From the NCBI GenBank assembly GCA_026391515.1, contig JAPLEC010000457.1:1-59724 (forward strand): a stretch of DNA of 59,724 nt, written 5' to 3'. Both the position numbers and the translations under genes were made by a program. The stretch is from Bacteroidia bacterium (GTDB taxonomy: Bacteria; Bacteroidota; Bacteroidia; Bacteroidales; VadinHA17). Below are positions 17,979 to 25,294 of the stretch, in pieces; within the stretch, counting starts at the first letter, position 1, and each line of letters opens with the position of its first letter. A model generated the notes under the pieces. It did not search any database, was not told where the DNA came from, and saw nothing but the letters and a program-made list of their open reading frames with translations.

Positions 17979-19454
17979 TTAATATGATCGTGCAAAAAGA
18001 ACTCTTCTTTTTGAAGGTTTGCCCGAATAAATGCATTTACCATCTTCTTCAGGAGAGTCAAATGGGATACATCTTATGGTAGCCTTGGTCTCCTCCTTGA
18101 TCTTTTCTTCAGTTTCGGGAGATCCGTCCCAGTGAGCCATAATAAAACCTCCCTGATTATCGAGAATATTCACAAAATCTTCCCATTTGTCGACATATAG
18201 GGTATTCTCTTTTTTAAATTCTAAAGCTTTTCTGAAGATATTCCCCTGAATTTCATCAAGGATATGTGAAATTTGACTGATTGCTGTGTCCACTGTAACA
18301 GTCTCTTTTTTAAGTGTATCCCTTCTGGCAATCTCTACTGTCCCGTTTTGGATATCGCGAGGTCCGATTGCAATACGGACAGGAACGCCCTTGAGTTCAT
18401 AATCAGCAAATTTCCAGCCGGGAGTGTTATTATCACGATCATCAAATTTCACTGTGATTGACTTTGCTTCAAGCTTTTTCCTGATTTTTAGTGCAACTTC
18501 AGAAATTTGTTCCAGTTGAACTGAATTCTTAAAGATAGGTATTATGACCACCTGGATTGGAGCCAGACGGGGAGGCAGAACCAGCCCGTGGTTATCGGAA
18601 TGTGCCATAATAAGGGCTCCAATCGTTCTTGTAGATAAACCCCAGGAGGTTGCCCAGACATAATCAAGTTTACCGGTTTTATCGGTAAACTGTACATCAA
18701 AAGCTTTAGCAAAATTCTGCCCAAGGAAATGACTCGTCCCGGCCTGGAGAGCTTTCCCATCCTGCATGATGGCTTCGATTGCATAAGTATCAATAGCACC
18801 TGCAAAACGTTCATTTTCAGATTTATATCCTTTAATTACAGGAAGTGCCATAAAGTTTTCTGCAAACTCTGCATAAATATTGATCATCCTTACAGTCTCT
18901 TCAATAGCTTCTTCCCTGGTGGCATGGGCGGTATGTCCTTCCTGCCAGAGAAACTCGGCAGTCCTGATAAAAAGTCTTGTCCTCATTTCCCACCTGACTA
19001 CATTACCCCACTGGTTTATCAGAATCGGAAGGTCTCTGTAAGAATGGATCCAATTCTTATATGAATTCCAGATTATTGTCTCAGACGTAGGCCGGATAAT
19101 CAATTCCTCTTCAAGCTTCGATGTCGGATCTACTATTACGCCCTTCCCGTTTTCATCTTTTTTAAGACGGTAATGAGTGACAATTGCACACTCTTTTGCA
19201 AAACCTTCAACATGCTTTGCTTCCTTACTGAAAAATGATTTTGGTATGAACAGCGGGAAATAAGCATTGACATGACCGGTTGCTTTAAACATCCTGTCCA
19301 GTTCAGCCTGAATCTTTTCCCATATTGCAAACCCGTAAGGTTTGATGACCATGCAACCTCTGACAGCTGAGTTTTCAGCCAGATCTGCCTTGATTACCAG
19401 ATCGTTATACCATTGTGCATAATTCTCTTCCCTGTTAGTTAAAAACTTCGCCAT
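17979..19454 (-). CDS. proS: Prolyl-tRNA synthetase (archaeal/eukaryal-like short form)
   Basis: The 491-residue enzyme charges tRNA-Pro. It lacks the editing insertion of the long bacterial form and matches the archaeal-type ProS in length and in motifs: RPTSETIIWNSYKNWI, RWEMRTRLFIRTAEFLWQEGHTAH (class II motif 2 region) and GTSHFLGQNFAKAF. The anticodon-binding domain (about 300-400, PPRLAPIQVVIIPIF) and the C-terminal zinc-binding-like extension ending in RVLFARSY follow. This form is usual in Bacteroidota. It heads the leftward run with the unknown, Omp85-like and tilS genes, and is divergent from the Tyr-rich protein gene. Confidence 0.96.
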   Translation of the reverse strand: MAKFLTNREENYAQWYNDLVIKADLAENSAVRGCMVIKPYGFAIWEKIQAELDRMFKATGHVNAYFPLFIPKSFFSKEAKHVEGFAKECAIVTHYRLKKDENGKGVIVDPTSKLEEELIIRPTSETIIWNSYKNWIHSYRDLPILINQWGNVVRWEMRTRLFIRTAEFLWQEGHTAHATREEAIEETVRMINIYAEFAENFMALPVIKGYKSENERFAGAIDTYAIEAIMQDGKALQAGTSHFLGQNFAKAFDVQFTDKTGKLDYVWATSWGLSTRTIGALIMAHSDNHGLVLPPRLAPIQVVIIPIFKNSVQLEQISEVALKIRKKLEAKSITVKFDDRDNNTPGWKFADYELKGVPVRIAIGPRDIQNGTVEIARRDTLKKETVTVDTAISQISHILDEIQGNIFRKALEFKKENTLYVDKWEDFVNILDNQGGFIMAHWDGSPETEEKIKEETKATIRCIPFDSPEEDGKCIYSGKPSKRRVLFARSY

Positions 19455-19464
19455 ATTTTTTGGT

Positions 19465-19505
19465 ACGCTATTTGATTTATATATTATGAATAAAAAAGAT
19501 AGCGT
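19465..19505. promoter_or_regulatory. Inverted repeat in a divergent promoter region (possible operator)
   Basis: ACGCTAT at 19465-19471 is mirrored by ATAGCGT at 19499-19505, in the 100-base gap between the divergent proS and Tyr-rich protein genes. The stems are 7 bases with 27 between. A regulator site is possible; chance cannot be excluded. Confidence 0.3.
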
Positions 19506-19542
19506 AAAAATAGATAAAAACTTTAGTTATCATTAAAAAAAC

Positions 19543-19549
19543 AGGAGGT
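19543..19549 (+). promoter_or_regulatory. Strong Shine-Dalgarno site AGGAGGT
   Basis: AGGAGGT ends five bases before the ATG at 19555. Bacteroidota genes seldom use a canonical Shine-Dalgarno, and no other gene in this window shows one this strong. It fixes the start codon and suggests high translation. Confidence 0.7.
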
Positions 19550-19554
19550 TCATC

Positions 19555-20799
19555 ATGAAAGCAAAATTTTACATCGGATTTTTATCAGCACTTCTTCTGG
19601 CATGTATGCCTGCAAAAGCACAGTATGCTGATAATACAGACTACAATAATGATGGAGCCGGAACAGTAATAAATAATTATTACATGGATGATTATGATTA
19701 CTATTACTCATCACGCATCAACAGATTTCACAGGTCATATGCAGCTTTCGACTATTATTCTCCTGTGTTTACGGACTCGTACTGGTATAGTTACAGACCA
19801 TTTTCCTGGGGAGTAAGTATTTATGGAAGAAGCGGATTCGGTTTCGGCTTTTCTTTCAATTACCCGGTTTATTATTATGATTACGGTTATAATAACTGGT
19901 ACGGTTACAATTACGGGATGTACGATCCTTACTATGGAAGCTCATGGTGCTGGGGTTACGATCCATTTTATTACAGCTGGTACTCCCCGTTTGTGATCAA
20001 TATAAATATAGGCCACAGATGGAGAGATAATTACTGGAGCGGGTACGGACATAACAACTGGTACAATGACTACAGACCGGAATACTATGCACATAATGAC
20101 TATTACAACAATTATCATGGAATCAGGAACTCATTCAGAGAATTTCCCGGCCATGGCAGATCTCAGGACTTTAACAGACCAAATCCCGATAATGGAATAA
20201 GACGTGGAGCCCCTGGTGCCAGACCAGATATGAACAAGAATAATGGTGGAGCAAATCCTGGTGCCGGTTCTAATAACGGTACACCAAGAAGAAATCCTAA
20301 CCAGGATCAGAACGGGGGACAAGGTTTCCCGAATAACGGAGGATCTCCAAATCAGGGTAATAACGGTAATAACGGTAACAATAGCAATAACGGGAATAAC
20401 CAGAATAGCCGCACATACGGAAACAATGGGAATTTTGGCCATAACGGCAGCAATGCAGGTAATAATGGTAATAACAACAACAGCCGACCTGGCGGAAATA
20501 ATGGAAATTTCGGTAATAACCCAGGCGAAAGAAAAGGTAGTGCAGTAAGCAGATCGCAAGGTACAGCAACTGCTTCTTCAAGATCCCAGGTAAATGCTGG
20601 TTCACCTTCAGGCAGGACCTACAGCGCGCCGGCTAGAAGCTCATCATCTCAAAGATCAGAAGCTACGATGTCAGGAAGCAGGAGTTCACACTCTGCTCCG
20701 GCAGCAAGATCCTCCTCTTCAGGTTCAAGGTCAAAACCTGCATCGACATCAAAATCGTCTTCTGGTTCAACCTCACGATCAAAAAGCAGAAGCAGGTAA
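19555..20799 (+). CDS. Secreted low-complexity protein rich in Tyr, Asn/Gly, then Ser/Arg
   Basis: The 414-residue protein has a clear signal peptide (1-22, ending PAKA before QYAD). The mature chain has three zones: Tyr/Trp/Gly/Asn-rich at about 25-190 (YYYDYGYNNWYGYNYG), Asn/Gly repeats at about 215-325 (NNGNNGNNSNNGNN), and a basic Ser/Arg/Ala tail at about 330-414. There is no catalytic domain. It is probably exported and largely disordered, perhaps coating the surface, but the function is unknown. Its DNA repeats follow the protein repeats and are codon-level, not an independent array. Antisense and shifted open frames across it are composition artefacts. It starts behind an AGGAGGT site, and an insertion sequence lies 31 bases after its stop. 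Confidence 0.8.
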   Translation: MKAKFYIGFLSALLLACMPAKAQYADNTDYNNDGAGTVINNYYMDDYDYYYSSRINRFHRSYAAFDYYSPVFTDSYWYSYRPFSWGVSIYGRSGFGFGFSFNYPVYYYDYGYNNWYGYNYGMYDPYYGSSWCWGYDPFYYSWYSPFVININIGHRWRDNYWSGYGHNNWYNDYRPEYYAHNDYYNNYHGIRNSFREFPGHGRSQDFNRPNPDNGIRRGAPGARPDMNKNNGGANPGAGSNNGTPRRNPNQDQNGGQGFPNNGGSPNQGNNGNNGNNSNNGNNQNSRTYGNNGNFGHNGSNAGNNGNNNNSRPGGNNGNFGNNPGERKGSAVSRSQGTATASSRSQVNAGSPSGRTYSAPARSSSSQRSEATMSGSRSSHSAPAARSSSSGSRSKPASTSKSSSGSTSRSKSRSR

Positions 20800-20829
20800 A
20801 AACTTAAATGATAATTGATAAATTTCTAT

Positions 20830-20902
20830 AGTTCGTTTACATCAAAATGTCAAGAGTTCGTTTACACTCTAATTTACAATTTGTTTCAATAGTTCGTTTA
20901 CA
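20830..20902 (+). repeat. Left-end transposase-binding repeats (3 copies)
   Basis: Three exact copies of AGTTCGTTTACA start at 20830, 20855 and 20891 (steps of 25 and 36 bases). The middle one, extended as TGTCAAGAGTTCGTTTACA, matches the inner right-end copy on the other strand over 19 bases. Confidence 0.85.
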
Positions 20903-20948
20903 TATAGTTAAAAAGGTTCTTTGAAATTTTGGAACTTCGTCAATAAAA

Positions 20949-22099
20949 ATGAAAGACGAAGAGATACTCAGGCAACAGGCGATCGAATTACATCTAAAAG
21001 GCATGGCGATTGTTGATATTACTGATAGACTTGGCAAATCACGTCAATGGGTTCATAAATGGCTCAATAGATATAAATCTGGTGACGATAAGTGGTATCT
21101 ATCACTTTCCAATGCCCCCAAGAGGCCAATTAAGGCTGTATCAGAAGACATTGAAAACACGGTTGTATCCATCCGACAAAAGCTGAAAGACCAGAAGTAT
21201 GCTCAGAAAGGTGCTTTAAATATTCTTTATGAGTTTGAACGCTTAAACATAAAGCCTCCTTCATTATCAACTATTAATAGGATCATTCGACGTAATGGTC
21301 TTATTGACAGAGGAACAAAGCGAGAAGCAAAAAAAAAGAATATCCTGATTACTTCTCGAATGTACAACAGATGGATCTCATGGGTCCCAAATATCTTAAA
21401 GGTGGCTCCCGGTATTACATACTTAACATTATTGCTGTTGAGTCTCATTATGCCGGGGTTTATCCCATACCGGATAAGACTTCTGAAAGTGTAACATTGG
21501 CAGTATCTCAGTTTTGGGTAGACTTCTCAATGCCAGATTATTTACAATTGGACAATGAACTTTCTTTCAGGGGAAGTAACCGTCATCCCAGGAGCTTTGT
21601 TTCTTTAATACGCTTAGCTTTGTCTGAAAAGATAACACCTATCTTTATTCCTCCTGCCGAACCTTGGCGCAATGGGGTAATTGAAAAGTTCAATGATAAT
21701 GTTCAGAGGTATTTTTTAAATACACAGAACTTCTCTAACATCAAAGAGCTGCAGGATCGTGCTGTTGAGTTTATGTCCTTTCACAATCAGAACCATCGGT
21801 ATTCAACCTTGGGTGGGAAAACACCTGGTCAGATGGTCTCTGATTTGAACTGCTTCAGATTAAAAGCTCTGCCTGATCCAGAGGAAAAGATCCCGATGGA
21901 AGAGGGTGAAGTTGTTTTTATCAGATTTATTCGCAGCGATTGCAAAGTCAAAATCCTAGATGTACAGTTTGAAATTAAAAAAGAACTCATGTACAGCTAT
22001 GTAATCGCCAGAATAATCATACAAAAACATATCCTGCAGATAGAAAGAGATCATAATATCTACCATGTTTTTCCATTCCTGATGCCTGTTAATTACTAA
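20949..22099 (+). CDS. DDE transposase in two frames, joined by a -1 frameshift at A9G
   Basis: The first frame starts at the ATG at 20949 (MKDEEILRQQAIELHLKGMA) and encodes a helix-turn-helix domain (VDITDRLGKSRQWVHKWLNRY). The second frame holds the integrase core: QQMDLMGPKYL (first D), LQLDNELSF (second D), RNGVIEKFNDN (E), then YSTLGGKTPGQMV. Slipping back one base in the run of nine A at 21329-21337 joins them as KKKEYPDYFSNVQQMDLMGP, a continuous 383-residue protein. The zero frame alone runs only to 21494. A separate start at 21371 (MDLMG) is also possible for the second half. So this is either programmed frameshifting, a broken copy, or a homopolymer sequencing error. Its ends carry multi-copy binding sites. 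Confidence 0.8.
21332..21338 (+). other. Candidate -1 slippery heptamer A AAA AAG
   Basis: The zero-frame codons around the A-run read GCA AAA AAA AAG, so the classic bacterial slippery heptamer A-AAA-AAG sits in the correct phase exactly where the two transposase frames must be joined. I did not find a convincing downstream stem-loop. Confidence 0.55.
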
Positions 22100-22106
22100 T
22101 CCAAAA

Positions 22107-22224
22107 TGTCAATGAACTTATGATATTTTGCTCGCCTTAGCGGCAGCGCCCCCTAGGGGGTTGTATCAAAACAATGTAAACGAACTCTTGACACAGTGTT
22201 TCATTAAAGAAGTGTAAACGAACT
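22107..22224 (-). repeat. Right-end transposase-binding repeats (2-3 copies) with GC-rich palindrome
   Basis: TGTAAACGAACT occurs at 22175 and 22213, with a degenerate copy at 22107. The 13-mer GAACTTATGATAT appears at 22114-22126 and 22220-22232, so the true end may lie a few bases beyond 22224. A perfect palindrome CCCCCTAGGGGG at 22149-22160 sits between them and could end transposase transcription. Confidence 0.75.
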
Positions 22225-22258
22225 TATGATATATTACACAAATAAATTAAAAGGTTAG

Positions 22259-22266
22259 TACCTTTG
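22259..22266 (+). promoter_or_regulatory. Bacteroidota -7 box upstream of the FKBP operon
   Basis: TACCTTTG matches TAnnTTTG and lies 22 bases before the ATG of the FKBP gene. A -33 TTG at the usual distance is not seen. The site is just outside the right end of the insertion sequence. Confidence 0.5.
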
Positions 22267-22288
22267 TAAAACCTAAAAAAACTGAGAG

Positions 22289-22777
22289 ATGAGCCGCATA
22301 AAAACATCATGGTTTCTGTTTATTATTCTGATGATCCTTACAACAGCCTGTCCAAAATCTACATGGGAAGAGCAGGAGCAAAGAATGATCAATGATTATA
22401 TCAAATCACTGGGAGACACTGCTTATGTGCTTTATCCAAGCGGACTTTATTATATTGAACTTGAGGAAGGAACTGGCCGTTCTCCTGTTGATAATGATAT
22501 CGCTTATTTTAAATATAAGGCTAAGTTTCTGGATTATGTTACATTTGATTCAAATGAGCCGGATTCAGTTCCTGTTAAATACCTTATGGGATCAGATACT
22601 ATTGTAAAAGGTGTTGATGAAGGATTGAGATATATGAAAGAAGGTGGGAAAGCAAAGCTGGTTACACCTTCCCGTCTTGCGTATGGATTTGAAGGAATCT
22701 GGCAGATAGTGCCAGGTTATACACCTCTTCTCTGGGTTATTGAACTCGACAGTGTAAAAGTCGGGCCAGGCAAATAG
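22289..22777 (+). CDS. FKBP-type peptidyl-prolyl isomerase, lipoprotein
   Basis: The 162-residue protein has a lipoprotein signal peptide with lipobox LTTAC (Cys near residue 20), so it is likely lipid-anchored and faces the periplasm. The FKBP fold is recognisable from YYIELEEGTGRSPVDNDIAYFKYKAKF, then VDEGLRYMKEGGKAKLVTPSRLAYG and PLLWVIELDSV. By family it catalyses proline cis-trans isomerisation to help exported proteins fold. Some residues of the classic FKBP pocket may be altered, as in many Bacteroidota lipoprotein FKBPs. thiF follows after 6 bases, so the genes are probably cotranscribed. Confidence 0.85.
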   Translation: MSRIKTSWFLFIILMILTTACPKSTWEEQEQRMINDYIKSLGDTAYVLYPSGLYYIELEEGTGRSPVDNDIAYFKYKAKFLDYVTFDSNEPDSVPVKYLMGSDTIVKGVDEGLRYMKEGGKAKLVTPSRLAYGFEGIWQIVPGYTPLLWVIELDSVKVGPGK

Positions 22778-22783
22778 CAGAGA

Positions 22784-23389
22784 ATGAAATTTTCTGAAAT
22801 AAAAAATCATCTTGCATTATTCAGGGTTGGTATTGCCGGCGCAGGCGGGCTTGGCTCAAACTGTGCTGTTGCATTAGCAAGATGCGGGGTTGGTACACTT
22901 GTTTTGTCTGATTTTGATGTTATAGAACCGGCAAACCTGAATCGTCAGTATTATTTTACAAACCAGGTCGGAATGTTCAAAACTACTGCACTTAAGGATA
23001 ATATTGCCAGGATAAATCCTGATATTACTGTAATTGCCCACACTGAAAAGCTTAACGAATCAAATATTTTTGAGATTTTTGAAGGTTGTGATGTTGTGGT
23101 TGAAGCATTTGACAAAGACGAAATGAAAGAGATGCTTATTGAAACTGTCCAGACTAAAATGCCGGGAACACCTGTTGTAGTTGGTTCAGGACTGGCAGGC
23201 TGGGGGAAAAGTAACAGAATCAGTTACAGGAAAATCGATGAAACTCTGTATGTTTGTGGCGATGAATCGACTGTTGCAGGGGATGAATTCCCTCCAATGG
23301 CTCCAAGAGTAGGAATGGTCGCAAATATGCAGGCAAACACTGTCGTCGAAATTCTAATGAAAAAAACAAAAGATTATTTTCAGACATGA
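22784..23389 (+). CDS. thiF: ThiF-like ThiS adenylyltransferase (short form)
   Basis: The 201-residue protein has the E1-like nucleotide-binding motif GIAGAGGLGSNCAVALARCG and DFDVIEPANLNRQYYF of the ThiF/MoeB/UBA1 family, then GSGLAGWGKSN and a C-terminal GMVANMQANTVVEILM. It would adenylate the C-terminal Gly of ThiS for sulfur transfer in thiamine thiazole synthesis. It is about 50 residues shorter than E. coli ThiF and lacks the CxxC zinc pairs, matching the short ThiF type. Its stop overlaps the thiS start by 4 bases (ATGA), which supports the pairing. No other thiamine gene is nearby. Confidence 0.88.
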   Translation: MKFSEIKNHLALFRVGIAGAGGLGSNCAVALARCGVGTLVLSDFDVIEPANLNRQYYFTNQVGMFKTTALKDNIARINPDITVIAHTEKLNESNIFEIFEGCDVVVEAFDKDEMKEMLIETVQTKMPGTPVVVGSGLAGWGKSNRISYRKIDETLYVCGDESTVAGDEFPPMAPRVGMVANMQANTVVEILMKKTKDYFQT

Positions 23390-23589
23390 AAATATTGTTG
23401 AACAACAGACTTGAAGAATTCAGTAAGGAACCGATAAGCATTAACGAAATGCTTGAACTGAAAAAATTCTCCTTTAAAATGAGAATCATCAAGTTAAATG
23501 GTGTTTTGATTCCCAAAGAAAAATACGATTCTACTTTTATTCACGAGGGCGATAATGTTAATATGCTTTATCTGATGAGCGGCGGTTGA
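23386..23589 (+). CDS. thiS: ThiS-like sulfur-carrier protein
   Basis: The 67-residue protein is a small beta-grasp polypeptide ending in the diagnostic diglycine (MLYLMSGG), with NNRLEEFSKEPISINEMLELK at the start and GVLIPKEKYDSTFIHEGDNVN before the tail. The C-terminal Gly would be adenylated by ThiF and thiocarboxylated to donate sulfur to the thiazole ring. Its start overlaps thiF by 4 bases. MoaD-like or other sulfur carriers look similar, but the ThiF partner favours ThiS. Confidence 0.9.
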   Translation: MKILLNNRLEEFSKEPISINEMLELKKFSFKMRIIKLNGVLIPKEKYDSTFIHEGDNVNMLYLMSGG

Positions 23590-23615
23590 AATAAAAAGTA
23601 TAAATTTGTACCATA

Positions 23616-23954
23616 ATGTTAAGGTTCAAATTTTTAGATAGGGTTCCTCACATTTTCAGGAATAAATATATTCTAACAATCCTTATCTTCCTTATCTGGA
23701 TTTTATTGCTCGATTCAAATAACCTGATAGCCAGATACAAAGAAATCCGTGAACTCCATAAGCTCAGAAACGAGAAGGAATATTATACAAAAAAAATAGA
23801 AGTTGATAAGAGCAAGCTTAAGGAGCTGAAAACTGACGATCAGAACCTTGAAAAATTTGCAAGGGAACAATATTACATGAAAAAACCTGACGAGGACCTG
23901 TATATTGTTCTGACTCCCCAGGAAGACCGGAAAATCACTCGAAAGAATAACTAA
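23616..23954 (+). CDS. FtsB/DivIC-family septum formation initiator
   Basis: The 112-residue protein has one membrane segment (about 19-36, YILTILIFLIWILLLDSN) followed by a heptad-rich coiled coil (LHKLRNEKEYYTKKIEVDKSKLKELK) and the short motif LEKFAREQYYMKKPDEDLYIV. This is the layout of the FtsB/DivIC cell-division proteins, which act in the FtsQ/FtsL complex to activate septal peptidoglycan synthesis. A TAAATTTG box at 23601-23608 fits the -7 consensus just upstream of the ATG, so the transcript may have almost no leader. It is 26 bases downstream of thiS. Confidence 0.88.
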   Translation: MLRFKFLDRVPHIFRNKYILTILIFLIWILLLDSNNLIARYKEIRELHKLRNEKEYYTKKIEVDKSKLKELKTDDQNLEKFAREQYYMKKPDEDLYIVLTPQEDRKITRKNN

Positions 23955-23962
23955 ATTATTTA

Positions 23963-24036
23963 ATTAACCACAAAGAGCCTTTTTGTGTTCCCGAGTACTC
24001 GGGATTGTGTCCTTTGTGGTTAAGTTTTCTTAACCT
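23963..24036. repeat. Dispersed palindromic intergenic repeat, copy 2
   Basis: Between ftsB and the glycosyltransferase stop lies AACCACAAAG ... CCCGAGTACTCGGG ... CCTTTGTGGTT, an overall inverted repeat. The part 23990-24023 is the exact reverse complement of 1740-1773. It runs into the last codons of the glycosyltransferase. Confidence 0.8.
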
Positions 24037-25289
24037 TTTTCAAGAGATCTATAGAAAATTAATAATTTATTGGGATCATTTGAACTGAACTTATTCCCTG
24101 TTAATGACAACAACCGTGAGGCTGCATCTGCAACAGGCTGTTTCTCAAATATATCCGAATGAACATAATTGAGATATTTCACAATCCTGAACATATTAAA
24201 CCATCCGAAAAACCTTTTCGTAAAAGACTCTTTTGCAGATGAATTTTTATTCAATTCGGCTATTCTTGATAACCACTCTTTTTCATCAATAAAAGATTTC
24301 AGGCCGGCAGGCAATGCTTTGTAGAAATCCTGAATTCCCAGGATGCTGCTTCGAAATAATCTCTCAGCCATACTGAATAATTGTCTGAGCTCCATGAAAG
24401 CACCAATATCATATGTAAGGAGCAGATCACTGCTGTTATCCATCAACCTGGTTATTGAAGGGCCTGTTCCGAAAGGAACTCTGTATGATTCTCTTGGAGA
24501 CGGATGAACCACAGTCGTATTCAGAGAAAAATACCCATCTGTCCGGACCAGGTTCTGAATGAAGTAAAAATCTTCACCGGCCTGTCTCCTGTTCATTCCC
24601 CCGGCTTTGACGTATTGTCCGGCTTTAACCGCAATAGCAGAGCCAACCGTGTGAAAAGCATATGGGAAGCCTGAAAATTTCAGAGCCTGAAGATAATATC
24701 TTAAGTGTAACTCATACATTATGATGTACTTATAATTTTTTTCAGGGTATTCTTTACCTGAAAGAGGATGTTCAAAATATATTGAGCATGCTGTATGTTC
24801 CTTTTTTTTCAGCAGATTATTACATATCGAAGTAAAATAATTCTTCTCCACAATGCAGTCTGCATCAAGGCTGACAATAACTCCTTCGGATTTTTCAATT
24901 GAATTAAAACGTCGCAAAGCTTCATCCATTCCTGCTTTCCTGGCAAGTCCTACGCCCCATTTGTCAAAAGAAGGTTGTCCTGTATCAAAGACAAAAAGCC
25001 GGAAGAAACAATTTAGATTTTCTTTCTCCCAGCTTTCGATATTAATAATGCACTCATTGTTATGCCTGATACTTTCTTTATCAGCATCAGCCGGTGCATT
25101 AACAATTATAATGACTTCAACCAGGCAGTCAGGTTCCAAGCATTTGGCGAGGGAATCAAGAAGTACTGATATGGCAGGTTCATTAAAAGCAGGTACAACA
25201 ACTATTATACCTGTCTGGTTATCAGGCGTTTCTGAAAATAATTGCGGGAATAAGGCTCTTTTTTCAAGCCACTCAGTGGCAAAAGCCAT
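24030..25289 (-). CDS. Glycosyltransferase family 2
   Basis: The 419-residue protein has the GT-A fold signature: IIVVVPAFNEPAISVLLDSLAKC near the N-terminus, then VIVSLDADCIVEKNYFTSIC with the DxD metal motif, and GGMNRRQAGEDFYFIQNLV in the acceptor loop. It transfers a sugar from a nucleotide donor; the acceptor cannot be named. No convincing membrane segment is visible, so it is probably cytoplasmic or peripheral. It begins 5 bases after the stop of the OmpH-like gene (leftward), suggesting cotranscription. Its C-terminus (FYRSLEKG) is next to the palindromic repeat. Confidence 0.85.
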   Translation of the reverse strand: MAFATEWLEKRALFPQLFSETPDNQTGIIVVVPAFNEPAISVLLDSLAKCLEPDCLVEVIIIVNAPADADKESIRHNNECIINIESWEKENLNCFFRLFVFDTGQPSFDKWGVGLARKAGMDEALRRFNSIEKSEGVIVSLDADCIVEKNYFTSICNNLLKKKEHTACSIYFEHPLSGKEYPEKNYKYIIMYELHLRYYLQALKFSGFPYAFHTVGSAIAVKAGQYVKAGGMNRRQAGEDFYFIQNLVRTDGYFSLNTTVVHPSPRESYRVPFGTGPSITRLMDNSSDLLLTYDIGAFMELRQLFSMAERLFRSSILGIQDFYKALPAGLKSFIDEKEWLSRIAELNKNSSAKESFTKRFFGWFNMFRIVKYLNYVHSDIFEKQPVADAASRLLSLTGNKFSSNDPNKLLIFYRSLEKG

Positions 25290-25294
25290 TCTTG

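Larger units (their letters stand above)
20830..22224 (+). mobile_element. Insertion sequence, about 1.4 kb, with DDE transposase and multi-copy end repeats
   Basis: The element is bounded by AGTTCGTTTACA at 20830-20841 and its inverse TGTAAACGAACT at 22213-22224. Two more left copies lie at 20855-20866 and 20891-20902. On the right another copy lies at 22175-22186 and a two-mismatch copy (TGTCAATGAACT) at 22107-22118. Inside is one transposase gene in two frames. A 3-base target duplication TAT (20827-20829 and 22225-22227) is possible but too short to trust. The transposase resembles IS481-type proteins (helix-turn-helix then rve/DDE), whereas repeated end sites recall IS21, so the family is left open. 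Confidence 0.85.

Noticed and set aside
20340..20530. Closely spaced repeats that might be a CRISPR-like array
   Set aside because: The units are AAT/GGT codon repeats encoding Asn-Gly in frame, without fixed-length spacers or identical direct repeats.
20243..20605. Open reading frames on both strands across the Asn/Gly and Ser/Arg region, some over 100 codons
   Set aside because: They come from the repetitive composition of the real gene (19555-20799); they lack domains, start signals and signal peptides.
22784..23589. Possible thiamine riboswitch upstream of the thiF operon
   Set aside because: The thiF start is 6 bases after the FKBP gene and no thi-box-like fold was seen upstream of either.
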